Part shown: one piece after another, positions 20,183 to 29,268 of the stretch
How the letters are laid out: the number at the start of each line of letters is the position of its first letter
Numbering within the stretch: the first letter of the stretch is position 1
From: UBA7396 sp047637875
Lineage (GTDB): Bacteria > Patescibacteriota > Gracilibacteria > BD1-5 > UBA6164
DNA length: 64,000 nucleotides
Direction: 5' to 3'
Assembly: GCA_047637875.1 (NCBI GenBank)
Contig: JBLJBH010000032.1
Span: forward strand, 24,425-88,424
Program-made: the position numbers and the translations under genes
The notes under the pieces: model-generated
What the model was told of the DNA's origin: nothing
Seen by the model: the letters and a program-made list of their open reading frames with translations, nothing else
Database searches by the model: none

Positions 20183-20231
20183 GTTTTATTAAAAAATACA
20201 CCTATATAATAGGGATATTTTTTAATAAAAC
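20183..20231 (-). promoter_or_regulatory. 16-bp inverted repeat upstream of the ATPase gene
   Basis: GTTTTATTAAAAAATA (20183-20198) and TATTTTTTAATAAAAC (20216-20231) are exact reverse complements separated by 17 bases that include CCTATATAAT. It lies 7-55 bases before the ATG, where a promoter would be. An operator or a hairpin in the leader are both possible. Confidence 0.55.
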
Positions 20232-20261
20232 AAGTTTTTTTAGAAAAATTTGAATATTTTA

Positions 20262-21146
20262 TTAAATCTTACAAAAATCCCTATTACTATCATCAAAAGG
20301 ATCAAGATGAATATTTATTTGAGCATTTGGAATAATCTTAGTGATTTGAAATTCAATTTTATCTCAAACACTATGAGCATCAAGAAGTTTAATTTCTTTA
20401 TCAAAAACCAAATGGAAATCAACAAAAATATCATTTCAAGATTTTCTTGTTTTTAAATAATGATACCCTGTTATTCTTTTATCAGCATTTTCAATAATAT
20501 GAGTAATTTGACTAATCATCTCATCATCTATTTTTCTATCCATTAACATATGAAAACCTTCCAAAACAATTTCTTTACTCGAAAGTAATATATAAGCTCA
20601 AATCATAATAGAAATCACCGCATCAAGTATATGAAATCCAGTAATTTTTATCAAAATAAGTGATACAATAATTCAAACATTGGTAAATAAATCCGTTTTA
20701 TAATGTAAAATATCAGCTTTTAAAGTCAAATGATTAGTTTCTTTCCCTACTTTTACCAAATAAAAAACTAAAAAACCAGTGATAATTATAGAAACCATCA
20801 TCACATAAATAGAAATATCAATATCTGAAATTCATTTTTTTTCAATAATTTTCTGTATTGCAAAATAAATAAGCATCATTCAAGATAATCAAACTATTGC
20901 TCATTCTAAAACAGCTCCAATTCACTGAATTTTTCCATGTCAGTAATTATAATTTTCATCTACTTGAGAAGAACTTCTATTGAGAATATACAAATTAAAA
21001 AGTGAAATAAAAAAATCTAAAAGCGAATCAAGCGCTGATGCTAAAACAGCCAAGCTTCATGAAATAATTCATGTTACCACTTTAATAATCACTAAAACAA
21101 GAGCCGTAACATTTGCTAAAATAATCGCTTTTTTTACTTTTTCCAT
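20262..21146 (-). CDS. cation diffusion facilitator (CDF) metal transporter
   Basis: The 294-residue membrane protein exports divalent metal ions (Zn, Fe or Mn) by proton antiport. It has six membrane segments, the metal-site pair ALDSLLDF (DxxxD, near residue 40) in helix 2 and LHYKTDLF (HxxxD, near residue 152) in helix 5, and the cytoplasmic ferredoxin-like domain from about 200 (KTRKSGNDIFVDFHLVFDKE). The DxxxD/HxxxD set matches the FieF/YiiP subgroup. Confidence 0.93.
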
Positions 21147-21224
21147 ACAGATAAATTATTTTTAATATGTTTTTAGTATAAAAAAATAATTTAAAAATCA
21201 AACTTATACATTTTTTGCAAAATA

Positions 21225-21263
21225 AATAAACATATGATAAAATAAACATATGATAAAATAAAC
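21225..21263 (+). repeat. 16-bp tandem repeat upstream of the GGDEF-like gene
   Basis: AATAAACATATGATAA occurs twice head to tail (21225-21240 and 21241-21256), with a 7-base third copy, ending 8 bases before the ATG. It overlaps the expected ribosome-binding region. Confidence 0.6.
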
Positions 21264-21271
21264 AAACAAAT

Positions 21272-23281
21272 ATGGCTTTAAATTCTAGAACTTACATTCC
21301 CGAGTCAAGAACCAACTCTCAATTTATATGAATGAGTTTTCAAGAGAAGTTTAGCAGAGAAATAACTTCTGTTTTATCTCATTCACAAAAAAATAATTAT
21401 AAATTACCAAATGAAACTTTAGCTTGATTTTCAGATGAAGAATTTATACAATTTTTAATAAAAAAAGAAATTTCTGAACTTAATATCAGTTTATTAAATT
21501 GAACAAATAAAGAAAGATTAAATCGTATTTTAACTGGAAATTTTCCATTACTTGAGATTTCAAGACTGGTTTCTTGAGATAAATTATTAAATGTAAATAT
21601 CTCTTGAATTAAACAAATAAATGATATTGCTGGAGCTGATTTTTGTGATAAAGTAATATTAAAATTTAAAGAAATACTAAGAAGTCAATTTACAAAATCT
21701 TCTAAAAACTCCACTCACAAATGAAGAATTGTAAAAGATGATTATAAAAATATAACTTTTGAAACTAGAAGTAAAAATCCTCTTGAAAATATTTTTTGAG
21801 AAATAAATTCTAAACAAGAAATTATTCAAATTATTTTGAGTGCTTTGGAAAAAGATATTCAAAATAATGCAAGAAATATTTTACAAAATCAAATACAAAA
21901 CTGACATCTTACATTTACTTCACAAACACATTTTGAAGAACTTATTACACAAGAAGTTGAGAAAACAAAATTTGTTATTTTAAAATATTTTGATTTTTGA
22001 GTTTGAGAAAGTATTATTCCAGAAAATGCTCAAGATATAGAAAAACTGGATGCTATCAGGCAAGCTGAAATTTCAAGCAGACCTGAAAATGTAAAAAATG
22101 ATACCATTTCTTTAAAAAAATATTCTTCTCACGAAATACTTTGAAATCTAGGAAATGCACTCCAAATAGAAGCAGAAATTATAGAAAAATTTAAAGGAAA
22201 AAAATTTAGTTTTGACCAAGTTGATTATAATATCGTATTTTATAAAAATGAAACTGCATTTCTTTCAACAGAAAGTTTAAGATATGTCAGAAAATATCCT
22301 GATAAAATCACACCAAAAGAATTCAGTGAGATGTTGCAATTATATTTAAAAAGTCTCAATTCTTCTCTTGATTTTATCTCTCCAGTAAAAGACGAACTCA
22401 AAAATGGATGAAATGAATTTGAACTGGCAAGACATATAGATGGACAAATAAAATCTTGAACTCTCCATACTCATTTTCTTACTCATAGTTATAAATGATG
22501 ACTCACAAAAACTGCTTTTTTTGAAAGTGTTCAAGGGAAAAATGGAGTAAAAGTTTTTATTGATATCAAAGATATGTGAATTGATAATTTAATGGATTTT
22601 AACTTAAGAGCCAAACAAATAATCAAACTCAGTCAAGATTTACAAGCATGAAAAATTGATCAAAAAACTTTTGAGGAAAAACAAGCAAAAATACTTTTAG
22701 AATCAGGAAAAAGTGTCAGTGATAAATTTATAGAAATCCAAAGAAGAATACAATCACAATATCCAAATGCATTTATAAGTTTTGGTGGAGATGAAATATA
22801 TTTATTTATTGAAAATATTGATACTCAAGCATCTGAAAATCTTAATAGAAATCTCACTCATATATTCAGTGCCACCAATCAAAAAGCAAGGATTGTTATT
22901 GATACTACTCAAAAAACTCTTGATAGTAGAGGAAATTTTTCTCAATTAGAAAAAATTACTAAACTCAATAAAATACTGGAAGAAACCATAGAAAAACAAC
23001 TCACAAAAAAGTGAATCAGTTTACCATGAAATATTCCAGAAAATACTTATATAAGAATACATGAAAATTTAAGAAAAAAGTTATTATCTTCTGACTTTCA
23101 TATGGATGATTTTTTTGCAGAAGTAAAAGATATTATTGCACAAAAAAATTTAATTGATGGAGGAAATAAACAAATACAACTCTGAAAAACTACTTCTGGA
23201 ATAGATATTTATCTCAAAAAAGATTCTAACAACGAAATAGAAATTTATCTAACTAATACCCATTTATGAGCGAAGAAATAA
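21272..23281 (+). CDS. large protein with GGDEF-like palm domains
   Basis: The 669-residue cytoplasmic protein has two regions that look like nucleotide-cyclase palm folds. Near residues 105-140, LLNVNISGIKQINDIAGADF resembles the first half of a GGDEF domain. Near 430-510, VKVFIDIKDMGIDNLMDFN is followed after a 55-residue insert by FISFGGDEIYLFIE, with the GGDEI signature at about 504-508. GGDEF domains make or bind cyclic di-GMP; the unusual spacing and Ile instead of Phe leave activity open. The middle is helical and Lys/Glu-rich. The gene overlaps the next by 16 bases. Confidence 0.68.
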
Positions 23282-23796
23282 AAAAATTTACAAATAAACT
23301 AAAAAATAGTGAAACTTTTCAAGCAAAAGTAGCTATTTGACATATACTTATTGCCAAAGTTTTTTTAGATGTATATTTTGAAAAATATTATATAAATTTT
23401 GTAAATAATGGTGAATTTGATGAAAATGCTTTTTTAAAAAGTGTTTGATATATAGATATAATGCTCAATGGCGAAAATTATACTGATAGATATACTTCGT
23501 TTGAAGATATGCAAGATGTAATTGTTGAAATTTTAGCTGAAAATGAAAAAATTCCTCTCAATCTCAGACAGTCAATAATCTCAGATTTAAATAACATTAT
23601 CTGAAAAAAAGATGAATATGGAAATGAAATTGCTGCTCCTTATAGTTTAAATTTTGAAAAAAATAAACTCCTCAATCAAAAAGTAAAAAAAGCGATAGAA
23701 GATTTTTTAGAAAGCGAAAAAATAAAGTTAAGAAATTTACTTATAAAATGAGTAAGAAGCTCTTTTTTAAGAAAAGTAAAAGCAGTGTTATGATAA
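23266..23796 (+). CDS. hypothetical partner of the GGDEF-like protein
   Basis: The 176-residue soluble, mostly helical protein starts inside the end of the GGDEF-like gene (ATG within its last codons), so the two are translationally coupled. It has a hydrophobic patch VAIGHILIAKVFLDVYFEKY at about 18-37 and a basic C-terminus (LRNLLIKGVRSSFLRKVKAV) that could be a membrane-surface helix. No family recognised. The coding sequence ends TTA TGA TAA. Confidence 0.7.
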
Positions 23797-23829
23797 AAAT
23801 AAGAAACTTTTCAAGTTTCTTATTTTTGA
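23796..23829 (+). terminator. rho-independent terminator
   Basis: AAATAAGAAACTT pairs with AAGTTTCTTATTT and is followed by TTGAC. Confidence 0.75.
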
Positions 23830-23840
23830 CTATTCATAAT

Positions 23841-24197
23841 TTAATTTTTATCAACTATATCTCAAACTTTACCAGAAAAATTTACAATTTCAGCTGTAAT
23901 TTTCACTCAAGTTTCTCTCTCTTGAATTTGTTTCCATAATTCTTCTCAAGACCTATCTTTTATAAGTCATGCATCTTCTAAAACATGATAAAGTCTCGTT
24001 GCTTCATTCATTTTTATTCAACTTTTTTCTTCACCATTTTCAAAGTAATCTATATATTTTCTCATAGAGTCTTTTAATGGATGATTATCTCTTAAATTAG
24101 TATAAACAAATTTAAGTTGATTTAAGAATTTTTCCATCCTATCTTTATTGGAATCAATAATAATATCTAATTGTTTTAAAACTTCATCATATGACAT
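23841..24197 (-). CDS. duplicated small protein Y, copy 2
   Basis: The 118-residue helical protein is nearly the same as the protein encoded at 24736-25086 over its last 95 residues (YTNLRDNHPLKDSMRKYIDY, then LYHVLEDAGLIKDRSGEELW). The first 22 residues differ. It has no signal peptide. Its start overlaps the end of the truncated X copy. Function unknown; pairing with X suggests the two gene products work together, perhaps as effector and partner. Confidence 0.72.
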
Positions 24198-24198
24198 A

Positions 24199-24687
24199 CT
24201 ATTTTTTCTTTAATAATAAAATTTTTTCTTTAATATCTTTTATTTGTATAACATTACCTTCCGTTATTAAAAATCATTTTCAAGCATTAAAATTTACTTG
24301 CTTTCAGATTGAAGATACACCGTTGATTACCATTTCATTAAATTCCTTTAAATTCCCGGGATGTGCTATCGTATAATCAAGCATATTATTTATATTTCAA
24401 AGTCTTGCTTCTATCCATAAATTTGCTTTTTTGTTTAAACTTTCAACTATAAATCTATCTTTTGGGTCAAAATCTTTTAGTATTGCTTGTAAATTTCTTG
24501 ATTTATCTCATATCATATCTATTTCATATTTTGAGACTTCAAACATTTTTAAGTATGGTACTTTTCATGGAACTGCATCGTTTAAAGCTCATAATTCTGG
24601 AGTACGTGGAACATTTACTTCAACTTTATCAACTTTTCTAAATAAGTTCAATCATTTTAATCATTTTCCAAAAATTCACAAGCCGTA
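24199..24687 (-). pseudogene. 5'-truncated second copy of gene X
   Basis: About 345 bases (24341-24687) are almost identical to the middle of gene X at 25251-25605, but the first 150 codons of X are missing and a TAA lies just upstream in frame. The C-terminal 45 codons differ from X and end KEKILLLKKK. A shorter product of 115 residues could start at the ATG at 24546. It may be a remnant of tandem duplication, or a second C-terminal variant used by recombination. Confidence 0.65.
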
Positions 24688-24709
24688 TTATTTTTGCTAT
24701 TGAAACTAA

Positions 24710-24738
24710 AAATGAGTGATAATCACTCAGTTTTTTTA
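24710..24738 (-). terminator. terminator after gene Y copy 1
   Basis: CTGAGTGATTATCACTCA forms a short stem (GAGTGA/TCACTC) flanked by A and T runs and overlaps the end of gene Y. The duplicated unit downstream therefore may need its own promoter. Confidence 0.6.
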
Positions 24739-25086
24739 TTTCCCATCAACTATATCTCAAACTTTACCAGAAAAATTTACAATTTCAGCTGTAATTTTTT
24801 CTCAAGTTTCTCTCTCTTGAATTTGTTTCCATAATTCTTCTCAAGATTTGTCTTTTATAAGTCAAGCATCTTCTAAAATATGATAAAGTCTAATTGCTTC
24901 ATTTGTTTTTATTCAACTTTTTTCTTCTCAATTTTCAAAGTAATCTATATATTTTCTCATAGATTCTTTTAATGGATGATTGTCTCTTAAATTAGTATAA
25001 ACTAATTTTAATTGATTTAAGAATTTTTGTTGTCATTCTTCTTTAGAAGCTATGAATGCTTCAATTTCTGATAAATCATATGTCAT
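24736..25086 (-). CDS. duplicated small protein Y, copy 1
   Basis: The 116-residue protein is the paralogue of the one at 23841-24197, with the same central block KFLNQLKLVYTNLRDNHPLK and the same C-terminus KITAEIVNFSGKVGDIVD. The beginning (MTYDLSEIEAFIASKEEWQQ) differs from copy 2. It follows gene X in the same direction with an 11-base gap. Not recognised as a known family. Confidence 0.72.
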
Positions 25087-25097
25087 AATTCAAATTG

Positions 25098-26033
25098 TTA
25101 ATTTTTATTTTTAGATTCAAGTTGTTTAACTTTATTTAATACCATTTTATTCAATTTATTATTTCATTCTGTTAAATTTAAATGTCATTTTTTTTCTAAT
25201 TCATAGAATTGACTAAATAGTTTTTTATAACCCCCTTCAACAACCATCTCATTAAACTCCTTTAAATTCCCGGGATGTGCTATCGTATAATCAAGCATAT
25301 TATTTATATTTCAAAGTCTTGCTTCTATCCATAAATTTGCTTTTTTGTTTAAACTTTCAACTATAAATCTATCTTTTGGGTCAAAATCTTTTAGTATTGC
25401 TTGTAAATTTCTTGATTTATCTCATATCATATCTATTTCATATTTTGAGACTTCAAACATTTTTAAGTATGGTACTTTTCATGGAACTGCATCGTTTAAA
25501 GCTCATAATTCTGGAGTACGTGGAACATTTACTTCAACTTTATCAACTTTTCTAAATAAGTTCAATCATTTTAATCATTTCCCAAAAATTCACAAGCCAT
25601 ATCATCAAATTATAACTCATCACTCATAAGGTTTTTGTAATATATCTGTTAAATTACTTATTTCATCTTTTAGACTTTTTAAAAATTCTAATATTCCTGA
25701 AATACTCAGTAATTCTTTTAGACTTTCTACAAATTTTTCTATTCACATTTCTATAATTTGTTTGACTGCTTCTATATTATTTATAATAAGTCCATCCACA
25801 AATCATTTTACAAATTTTTTAATATCTGTATTTTCTGCTAGTTCAAAATTTATTCAAAGTTTGTCATATAAAGCAAGTTTTGTATCTTGAATAAGTTTTT
25901 CATTACTCAAGGCTTCTTTAGTTTCAGCTTTTATTTTTTCTTTTTCTTCTTGTTTTAATCTCAATTTTTCTGAATCATCTTTTTTTATTTCTACTTTATT
26001 TGTATTGGAGTTTCATATTTGTATTTGTTCCAT
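25098..26033 (-). CDS. unknown protein X with glycine-rich hydrophobic centre
   Basis: The 311-residue protein has a charged helical first half (EKLRLKQEEKEKIKAETKEA, then FVKGFVDGLIINNIEAVKQI), a central glycine-rich hydrophobic stretch GGVIIGGYGLGIFGKGLKGL (about 143-162), then a soluble second half (VPRTPELGALNDAVPGKVPY, RFIVESLNKKANLWIEARLG). The glycines in the centre are largely TGA. Such a segment could insert in a membrane, so a secreted effector or toxin is conceivable, but I recognise no family. It is paired with gene Y and partly duplicated downstream. Confidence 0.7.
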
Positions 26034-26107
26034 AAAAAATTATTTATTTTTATTTTATTAATTGTATCACACTTTCATTTTTATTGCAAAAAATGACCTA
26101 ATAGCAA

Positions 26108-26136
26108 AAAAAAATGAAACTTTCGTTTCATTTTTT
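26108..26136 (-). terminator. terminator of tex
   Basis: AAAAATGAAA pairs with TTTCATTTTT around CTTTCG, overlapping the tex stop codon, with T runs in the leftward direction. Confidence 0.75.
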
Positions 26137-28294
26137 AAACTCATCTCATACTGAGTTGTAATTTATTTTTTTCTGTATCAATATCAGTAATCCTTACCTT
26201 TACTTTATCTCATACTTGAACTATATCCATAGGATTTTTTACAAAACTATCAGCCAATTGTGAAATATGCACCAGTCCATCATTTTTTTGTCAAACATCA
26301 ACAAAAGCTCAAAAAGCAACCACATTTCTTACTACCCCATCAAGCACATCTCATACTTTTAAAGATTCAAAAGTCACCGATTTTTTTGCTTTTGTATGAG
26401 TAGAAACAGTTCTTTTTTCTTTTCAAATATTTTTATATGCTTCCAAAATAAAATCTATTGTATCTTGGTTTACATCGGGATAGAGTTCTTTTGATTTTGT
26501 ATCAACTTTTTTAATATTATTTTCAATTAAATATTTTGCCAGATCATATTGTTCTGGATGAATATCTGTATTATCAAGTGTTTCGCTACTTTCTGGAACT
26601 CTCAAAAATCAAATAGCTTGCTCATAAGCCTTTTCTCATAATACTTTTTGAAGTTCCTTTCTTGATTTATAAGGTCTATTATTATAAATCTTTTTTGCTT
26701 GTCTTTTATCTATTCAAGAAATATGACTTAAAAGATAAATTGAAGCTGTATTTACATTTATACCTACTTGGTTTACACTATCCTCAACTACATACCCAAG
26801 TTTTTCTTCTAGTTTTTTTTCTGGCATATCGTGTTGATACATACCAACTCCGATACTTCCAACTGGAACTTTTACCAGTTCTGATAATGGATCTATATAT
26901 CTTCTTCAAATAGAAATAGTTCCTCTGTCTAAACTATCCAAATCTGGAAATTCTTCCCCGGCAACTTCTGAAGCACTATACACAGAAGCTCATGATTCGT
27001 TTACGATAAAAATATCTCCAGAAAATAACTCTCCTACCAAAGCAGTCGTTTCATCACTTGCTGTTCAGTTTCAAATAACCACTATATCAATTTTATTTTT
27101 TGAAAATATATCTTGTAATTTTGTTCTCGCATTTAATAATTCATGTAAAAATATTTTATCTAGTTTTATAGGATTTCATAAAGTATCTAAAATTGCCATT
27201 TTACATCAAGCTCTATATCCAGGATCAATAGCTAAAATAGTTTTTCCATATTCTGGTTTAGTCATGAGTAATGCAGACAAATTTGTTTGAAAAGTTTTTA
27301 TAGAATCATCTTCTCAAATTTCACTTAATTCTGATCTGATTTCATTTTCTACTGAAGAAAAAAGTGCATCGTATCAGATTTTAAATGCTATCTCAAGTTC
27401 TTCTATAAACTGACCTCTCAATTCTAAAAGTCTTGCGTATTTATTTTTTAATTTATCAAAAATAATCTCATCTTTTTCTATTTTTACTGTCAAAATTCAA
27501 AGATTTTCTCATCTATTTAATGCTAAAGTTTGATATGGCTTTATATAAGCTAACTTTGTTGAAAAATCAAAATATATTTCAAATTTTTTAATTTGCTCTT
27601 TATCTTTTTCATTCAGTTTTTCAAGCATTTTATCTGATTTTTTATTTGAAGAAATCATTCCGTATTTTTGTAATTCTTCTATTAAAAGGTGTCTTAATTC
27701 TCCATTTGCTGAAATTTCTGCTCAAATTATTTCCAAACTTCCCTCTATTATTTCTTCTAAAGGAAATTGTTTAATTAATCCCTCCCCCTGCGGGTACTTC
27801 GCCTTTCTAAAAAGGGAGAAAAATTCTATTAATCTTCCTTTATTTTCTTCCTTCCCCAAAGGAAGTCCTTGAAACGGAGTAGAAAGGGATGGATTAGTTT
27901 TTAAAAAATCAGCCACCACTTGAAAACCTTTTTCGATGGCAATCATCGCTTTTGTTTTTTTCTTTGATTTATATGGTTTGTAGATTTCTTCTACTTCTTT
28001 TAAAGTTTTTGCATTTATTATATTCGCCATCAATTCTTCAGTCATCATCCCAACTTCTGTAATACCATTTATTGCCGTATTTTTAGCATTAAAGAGATTT
28101 TCTTCTTTCTTTTGTAAATCAATAATATCTCTGATTTGCGCTTCATCGAGATTCCCAGTTCTTTCTTTTCTATAACGCGCAATAAAAGGAACCGTTGCTC
28201 ATTCAGCCACGAGTTCTAAAACCACTTCTACTTGATAATTTTTAAAACCAAGATTTTCAGAAATAATGGCAACATAATTTGGTGTTTCTAGCAT
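26135..28294 (-). CDS. tex: Tex-family RNA-binding transcription accessory protein
   Basis: The 719-residue protein has the full Tex layout: N-terminal helical domain (VPFIARYRKERTGNLDEAQI), YqgF/RuvX-like domain (ILAIDPGYRAGCKMAILD, about 350-367), helix-hairpin-helix region (NVNTASIYLLSHISGID) and a C-terminal S1 domain (DVLDGVVRNVVAFGAFVDVG). Tex binds nucleic acid and affects transcription. At residues about 132-173 a palindromic repeat has been inserted in frame, encoding about 40 residues foreign to the family, while both flanks stay conserved. Confidence 0.94.
27776..27903 (-). repeat. palindromic repeat inserted in frame in tex
   Basis: A GC-rich block reads, on the coding strand, AATCCATCCCTTTCTACTCC at one end and GCAGGGGGAGGGATTAATT at the other, with CTTTGGGGAAGG and CTCCCTTTTTAGAAAGG pieces between. 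It resembles the intergenic CTCCCTTT/AAAGGGAG elements in this window and encodes the extra loop of Tex. Confidence 0.7.
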
Positions 28295-28435
28295 ATAGAT
28301 TAATAAAAAATAAATTGAGCCAAGTATATAAAAGTTTTTTAAAAAGTAAATTTTTATAAGTTTTTTTGCATTTTTAAAAAAAATATAATACAATTTGTTC
28401 AACAAAAATATATTTTATTTTTTAACTTTAATTAT

Positions 28436-28615
28436 ATGAATACTTGTTCAAGTCAAAAAAGTTGTTTAGATTGTAATTTACATAAAGAATTAAAAAAATG
28501 AAAACCTGATATTGGTATGATTCATAATGTAATTGTAACTTGAGAAATAGAATCTTGTAGAAATTTAGCAACTGAAATTTTACTAAAAGATATAAATAAT
28601 AGAAAAAATTCATAA
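28436..28615 (+). CDS. small Cys-containing protein
   Basis: The 59-residue protein MNTCSSQKSCLDCNLHKELK has three Cys within the first 13 residues, which might bind metal, then VIVTGEIESCRNLATEILLK. It lies between tex and the structured RNA. The spacing to the RNA promoter is only a few bases. No relative recognised, so it may be spurious. Confidence 0.45.
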
Positions 28616-28619
28616 AAAT

Positions 28620-28647
28620 TTGACATTTATAAAAATATAAATATAAG
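28620..28647 (+). promoter_or_regulatory. strong promoter for the structured RNA
   Basis: TTGACA, 16 bases, TATAAG. This is the best match to a housekeeping promoter in the window, and it lies directly before the GC-rich RNA segment. Confidence 0.75.
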
Positions 28648-28653
28648 TAACAT

Positions 28654-28962
28654 CTTCCAACAACAAACCAGGGAGATGACCATGTTTGGCTTCGGTTTAT
28701 GCCATTACATAGCTCGAACTCTCCTGGAATTGTCAAGGAGAGTTATTTCATCCGTAGTCGTTGTGCAGGATTTTCCCGCAATTACTGATTACGAGAGAAA
28801 AGTTCACGTGGGTGGGAAAGTATTTTTCTGCCGTCACCGAACCCGTTTGCTCCATCGTGGGCAAGGCACCGGTTTTGGTTAGGTAAGGAAAGAAGACTCC
28901 CTACCACGTGAGAGAACTACCTGCCCCGCTATAGAGAAATCTTTAGCGGGGCAAAACTTTGC
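28654..28962 (+). ncRNA. GC-rich structured RNA of unknown class
   Basis: A segment of about 310 bases is much richer in G+C than its surroundings, has no long coding frame and follows a strong promoter. Visible helices, in order: GATGA/TCATC enclosing an ATGT..GGC/GCC..ACAT hairpin and AACTCTCCT/AGGAGAGTT (28717-28744); a TTG.GC.GG/CC.GCAA hairpin; a long arm closed by CACGTGG/CCACGTG (28805 and 28903) with an inner TTGCTC/GGGCAA stem; and a final TGCCCCGCTA/TAGCGGGGCA hairpin. Motifs of RNase P, tmRNA and SRP RNA were looked for and not found. A divergent member of such a family or 6S RNA remains possible. Confidence 0.72.
28922..28962 (+). terminator. GC-rich hairpin ending the structured RNA
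   Basis: TGCCCCGCTA pairs perfectly with TAGCGGGGCA across a 13-base loop. The following AAAACTTTGCTT is only a modest T tract, so this could also be a structural helix of the RNA. Confidence 0.55.
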
Positions 28963-28994
28963 TTAAAAAACTAATTAAAATATCAAATTATTTT

Positions 28995-29022
28995 TTGACT
29001 TATTTTGCTTTTTTCATATACT
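28995..29022 (+). promoter_or_regulatory. promoter upstream of tRNA-His
   Basis: TTGACT, 16 bases, TATACT, about 40 bases before the tRNA. A hairpin with a T run (ACTGC..GCAGT, 29026-29056) lies between, so the promoter may instead be vestigial or give a very short RNA. Confidence 0.5.
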
Positions 29023-29063
29023 CTTACTGCTTTTATTTTTTAAGAGCAGTTTTTTATATTTAT

Positions 29064-29141
29064 GGTGCTCGTAGTTCAGTTGGTTAGAATGCCAGATTGT
29101 GACTCTGGAGGTCGAGGGTTCGAACCCCTTCGAGCACCCCA
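29064..29141 (+). tRNA. tRNA-His (GTG anticodon)
   Basis: A full cloverleaf: acceptor GTGCTCG/CGAGCAC with the extra 5' G (position -1) facing C73, as in His tRNAs; anticodon loop TTGTGAC between CCAGA and TCTGG; T arm GAGGGTTCGAACCCC; and an encoded CCA end. Confidence 0.96.
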
Positions 29142-29165
29142 TTTATAAATAAATTTAAAAGCTAT

Positions 29166-29243
29166 ATAGTGAAAATTTGTTTTAATCATATTTTTACTAC
29201 TTAACTTTTAAGTTACGGAATTCTGACTTAAGGATTTCACTAT
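29166..29243 (+). promoter_or_regulatory. structured leader before rpsA
   Basis: ATAGTGAAA (29166) pairs with TTTCACTAT (29235) and encloses an ACTTAA/TTAAGT hairpin, about 25 bases before the rpsA start. S1 autoregulates through its own leader in other bacteria, so a translational control site is possible. Confidence 0.45.
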
Positions 29244-29268
29244 TTTATTTTTTAATTTATTTTGCATT

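Noticed and set aside
24199..24687. A frameshift joining the truncated X to gene Y upstream
   Set aside because: A terminator and an in-frame TAA lie between, and the identity to X starts abruptly, so truncation is simpler.
28654..28962. RNase P RNA, tmRNA or SRP RNA at this place
   Set aside because: I looked for RNase P regions (GAGGAAAGTCC, ACAGAA), the tmRNA ends and tag frame, and the SRP GGAAGGAGCAGC loop, and saw none; it is left unclassified.
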